Shown: positions 5,800-7,630 of the stretch, one piece after another
Numbering within the stretch: position 1 is the first letter of the stretch
Layout: the number at the start of each line of letters is the position of its first letter
Origin: an uncultured delta proteobacterium
Lineage (GTDB): Bacteria > RBG-13-61-14 > DRUE01
DNA length: 7,630 nt
Assembly: GCA_903897985.1 (NCBI GenBank)
Contig: CAIUDS010000730.1
Location: 1-7,630, forward strand
Direction: 5' to 3'
Notes under the pieces: model-generated
What the model was told of the DNA's origin: nothing
Database searches by the model: none
Seen by the model: only the letters and a program-made list of their open reading frames with translations
Program-made: the position numbers and the translations under genes

Positions 5800-6747
5800 A
5801 TGCCCAAAACCAAAAGTCCTGCTCTAAATCGCGTTTTGTTCGTTATGGCCGTGTCCGTGCTGCTGGCCGGCTGCATGACCTTGGGCAAGAAGCCGCCGGG
5901 ACCGCACGAGAATTACGGGGCCCGGGCCGAGACCGTGATCAAGGACATCCCCTACGCCACGGGCGTGCCCGGCGCGGAGATGCTCAAGCTCGATGTCTAT
6001 TCCAACCCGCACGAGGGCCTCTGGCCGGCGGTGGTGGCGATCCACGGCGGGGCCTGGATTCAGGGCAACAAGGAAATGGACAACAAGGTCTATGTCTGCC
6101 AGGTGCTGGCCAGGAACGGGTATGTGGTTTTCAACATTGACTACCGGCTGGCGCCCAAGTACCCGATCAAGCTGCAGGTGGAAGATGCGATGGGAGCGGT
6201 GATCTGGGTGAAGGAACACGCGAAGGAATACGGGGCGGACCCGGAACGGGTGGGCGTGGTCGGAGGGAGCGCGGGCGGACATCTGGCCGCGATGGTGGGA
6301 TGGGCGAGCGACGATCCGTATTTCCAGCCGACCGGGCATCCGGAAGCGGGCGTGGACTCGAAGGTGAAAGTGGCCGCGCTTTATTACCCGGTGATAGATG
6401 TGAACCGGACCCTGAAGGAAAACGGGGACGGGATCGCCTGGCTGGGGGACGCGCTGCTCGCGGGCAAGACCGGCAAGGCCTATCGCGAGGAGCTCAAACG
6501 TATCTCGCCCATAAATTTCATCAAGGCCGACGACCCGCCCACCATTTTCCTCACCGGCGACGCCGACGAGCTCAAGCTCTATCCGCAGTCGGTGGAATCG
6601 GTGAAGAAGCTCAAGGACCTGGGCGTTGACGCGGAACTGTTCACCGCGCCCGGAAAAAAGCACGGCTTTACCTGGGAATATTGGGACCCGGCTTCGGTGG
6701 ATTCCGTGATGGCGATCGTGAAATTTTTCGACCGGTATCTGAAATAA
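5800..6747 (+). CDS. Lipoprotein alpha/beta-hydrolase (HSL/BD-FAE-type esterase)
   Basis: Predicted esterase of 315 residues. The start at 5800 has AGGAG 6 nt upstream and gives a clean signal peptide: basic N-terminus, hydrophobic stretch VLFVMAVSVLLAGC and lipobox with Cys25. It should therefore be exported and lipid-anchored. The hydrolase fold follows: oxyanion-hole HGGAW (82-86), DYRLAP (114-119), nucleophile elbow GGSAGG with Ser157, probable acid Asp256 (or Asp254) in TGDADELKLYPQS, and catalytic His288 in KKHGFTWEYW. These are the marks of the hormone-sensitive-lipase/BD-FAE group, which cleaves acyl, acetyl or feruloyl esters from small molecules or polysaccharides. It is the third gene of the probable operon, which could place ester removal upstream of kinase and dehydrogenase steps. 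No secretion partner or polysaccharide-utilisation gene is visible. An upstream in-frame ATG at 5701 lies inside the kinase and would destroy the signal peptide. Confidence 0.92.
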   Translation: MPKTKSPALNRVLFVMAVSVLLAGCMTLGKKPPGPHENYGARAETVIKDIPYATGVPGAEMLKLDVYSNPHEGLWPAVVAIHGGAWIQGNKEMDNKVYVCQVLARNGYVVFNIDYRLAPKYPIKLQVEDAMGAVIWVKEHAKEYGADPERVGVVGGSAGGHLAAMVGWASDDPYFQPTGHPEAGVDSKVKVAALYYPVIDVNRTLKENGDGIAWLGDALLAGKTGKAYREELKRISPINFIKADDPPTIFLTGDADELKLYPQSVESVKKLKDLGVDAELFTAPGKKHGFTWEYWDPASVDSVMAIVKFFDRYLK

Positions 6748-6751
6748 TTAA

Positions 6752-6777
6752 TTGAGCCGCGCCTAAGCATGGCTCGA
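6752..6777 (+). terminator. Possible hairpin after the esterase (no T-run)
   Basis: TTGAGCC (6752-6758) can pair with GGCTCGA (6771-6777) as a 7-bp stem with one G-T wobble around a 12-nt loop. It begins 5 nt after the esterase stop and ends 12 nt before the zinc-ribbon start. The bases after it (TAGAATTG) do not form a T-tract, so an intrinsic terminator is doubtful; a transcript-processing or attenuation hairpin is equally possible. Confidence 0.3.
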
Positions 6778-6789
6778 TAGAATTGAAAA

Positions 6790-7014
6790 ATGTCCAATAT
6801 CCGAAAATTTTCGTGTCTCGAATGCAAGCACGAATGGATCATCCCGTTCGGGCCGATCCTGCCCGGCAATTGCCCCCGGTGCGGCTCGATCAAGATCCTG
6901 GCCATGACCGAAGCCAAGGGTCGGAAAGAGTCCTGGGGCCGCGGGGCGTCCACCCGCCTGGGCCGGAGCCTGGGCCGCAGGAAGGGGATGGACGATGACG
7001 AGGGGGAAAAATAG
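6790..7014 (+). CDS. Small zinc-ribbon protein with basic Gly/Arg-rich tail
   Basis: A 74-residue protein with two CxxC knuckles, Cys9/Cys12 (CLECKHEW) and Cys28/Cys31 (CPRCGS), spaced as in a rubredoxin-like or zinc-ribbon fold that binds one metal ion, most likely zinc. Residues 43-66 are rich in Arg, Lys and Gly (GRKESWGRGASTRLGRSLGRRKG), followed by an acidic MDDDEGEK end. Similar small ribbons with C-x-x-C-x-H/Y-E-W and Gly/Arg tails are familiar to me from anaerobes, where no precise role is assigned. The basic tail might contact nucleic acid, which is inference. No good Shine-Dalgarno precedes the ATG (GAATTGAAAA), so expression may be low or coupled to the esterase transcript, whose stop is 42 nt upstream. 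The conserved ribbon makes a real gene likely despite its size. Confidence 0.8.
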   Translation: MSNIRKFSCLECKHEWIIPFGPILPGNCPRCGSIKILAMTEAKGRKESWGRGASTRLGRSLGRRKGMDDDEGEK

Positions 7015-7021
7015 TTTAGTT

Positions 7022-7033
7022 GGCTTCGAAGCC
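7022..7033. other. Perfect 12-bp palindrome after the zinc-ribbon gene
   Basis: GGCTTCGAAGCC is a perfect palindrome 7 nt past the zinc-ribbon stop. As RNA it gives only a 4-bp stem with a TCGA loop, and no T-run follows on either strand, so it is not a convincing terminator. It could be a protein site or chance. Confidence 0.35.
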
Positions 7034-7053
7034 CTGGCCGCGTCCGCGCTATT

Positions 7054-7166
7054 GTCGTGTCCCTTTATTTGTGGTGCAGGCATCTTGCCTGCCAACACAT
7101 TGATTCTGCAGGCTGGAAGCCCGCGCCACAACTGAAAAAGCAGTTAATTTATTTCCGGGACATGAC
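7054..7166. repeat. Nested palindromic repeat filling the convergent intergenic region
   Basis: Three nested levels of symmetry. Outer arms GTCGTGTCCC (7054-7063) and GGGACATGAC (7157-7166) pair over 10 bp with one G-T wobble. Middle arms GTGGTGC (7071-7077) and GCGCCAC (7123-7129) pair with one wobble. Inside are two hairpins: GCAGGCA/TGCCTGC (7076-7082, 7086-7092), perfect with a TCT loop, and GCAGGCT/AGCCCGC (7108-7114, 7118-7124), one mismatch, GGA loop. TTTATTT occurs just inside both outer arms. The plan (GTGG, two hairpins, CCAC) matches the repeat at 4168-4225 with a different stem sequence, suggesting one family. It lies between the 3' ends of two converging genes, so it may also stop transcription from both sides. 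Confidence 0.7.
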
Positions 7167-7167
7167 C

Positions 7168-7630
7168 CTAGGAATTAACCCTCACCGGCACGATGACAAA
7201 GGGGATTCCGTTCAGGTATAGCTGCTTCTGCACGGCAAAAACCACATAGTTATGCAGGAACCGGGTGATGAAGGTATCTCGGGGGAAGACGATCTGGCCG
7301 CCGAAAAAGATGGCTTGGGGATATTCCTTGCGCGCCTCGTCGGAGAGTTTCATGATTTCGTGGACCACATCGGTTCCCAGGCCGACCAGGCCCTGGGCAA
7401 AAAAGCCGTTGCGGCGCATGTAATCCACATAGCGGTTGATCTCAGAGTGGGCCCGGTTCTTGAGCGCCTCGACCTGGTCCCCGCCCTTGAACACGCCGGA
7501 GTCAATCATCCCGACCTGGAGGAAAATAAAATTCTTGAACACGCCGGTGAAGATTCGGTTGATGTTGAGCAGGGTATGCAGGCCCAGACCGTTGAAGCCG
7601 TTGACCAGCACCACCGCGGTCTAGCCCTCC
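7168..7630 (-). pseudogene. C-terminal part of an APC-family amino-acid permease, with in-frame amber codon near the window edge
   Basis: The fragment reads leftward from the right window edge and ends at TAG 7170-7168. The protein downstream of the amber codon begins TAVVLVNGFNGLG and continues through KNFIFLQVGMIDSGVFKG, TDVVHEI, FFGGQIVFP and RFLHNYVVFAVQ to IPFVIVPVR. I recognise this as the conserved cytosolic C-terminal domain that follows the membrane helices of a subgroup of APC amino-acid permeases; the helices lie outside the window. An in-frame TAG at 7623-7621 interrupts E-G-stop-T-A-V-V, where relatives usually carry Lys (GKTAV), so one A-to-T change in the coding strand would explain it. 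It may be a real nonsense mutation, a contig-end base error or, less likely, recoding. No start codon with a ribosome binding site is seen after the stop, though GTG codons at 7614 and 7611 exist. Confidence 0.72.

Noticed and set aside
5824..6663. Open frame on the minus strand (279 codons) over the esterase.
   Set aside because: Antisense to a complete alpha/beta-hydrolase with lipobox; no domain seen in it.
7022..7033. Intrinsic terminator at the GGCTTCGAAGCC palindrome.
   Set aside because: The stem is only 4 bp once a loop is allowed, and no T-run follows on either strand.
7612..7630. Pyrrolysine or other amber recoding in the permease.
   Set aside because: TAG is the ordinary stop of three genes in this window, and the expected residue is lysine at a site with no reason for recoding.

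Overview
This is a bacterial chromosomal window with high GC (by eye about 60%). Coding density is high, and there are no phage, transposase, CRISPR or RNA-gene signals. The organism cannot be named from the sequence. The combination of a long soluble multi-PAS sensor, short palindromic repeats in intergenic gaps, and a YoaD/YoaC-like gene pair would fit an environmental genome of the Planctomycetes-Verrucomicrobia-Lentisphaerae or Omnitrophota kind. That placement is a weak inference from recalled similarity of the repeats.

Layout. (1) Positions 1-2968, minus strand: a very long cytoplasmic sensor protein, cut by the left window edge. It has three PAS domains, one GAF domain and three more PAS domains over 989 visible residues; its output domain lies outside the window. 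(2) 2969-3149: a divergent intergenic region with a near-consensus sigma70-type promoter facing right. (3) 3150-6747, plus strand: three genes in a probable operon. They are a D-2-hydroxyacid dehydrogenase, an FGGY sugar kinase that resembles LsrK (autoinducer-2 kinase) and YoaC, and a lipoprotein alpha/beta-hydrolase. (4) 6790-7014: a small zinc-ribbon protein with a basic, glycine-rich tail. (5) 7015-7167: a convergent intergenic region filled by a nested palindromic repeat. (6) 7168-7630, minus strand: the cytosolic C-terminal part of an APC-family amino-acid permease, interrupted by an in-frame amber codon close to the right window edge.

How the genes may work together. The dehydrogenase-kinase pair recalls the yoaD-yoaC arrangement of Bacillus subtilis, whose substrate is not known to me. 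A plausible but unproven reading is a small catabolic module. The surface-exposed lipoprotein esterase would release an esterified polyol, sugar or hydroxy acid. The kinase would phosphorylate it, and the dehydrogenase would perform an NAD-linked oxidation or reduction. The divergent PAS sensor may or may not be connected. Three gaps downstream of the dehydrogenase hold repeats: tandem hairpins at 4168-4225, a 14-nt tandem at 5757-5784, and a nested palindrome at 7054-7166. These repeats and the amber codon in the permease are the least ordinary signals in the window.
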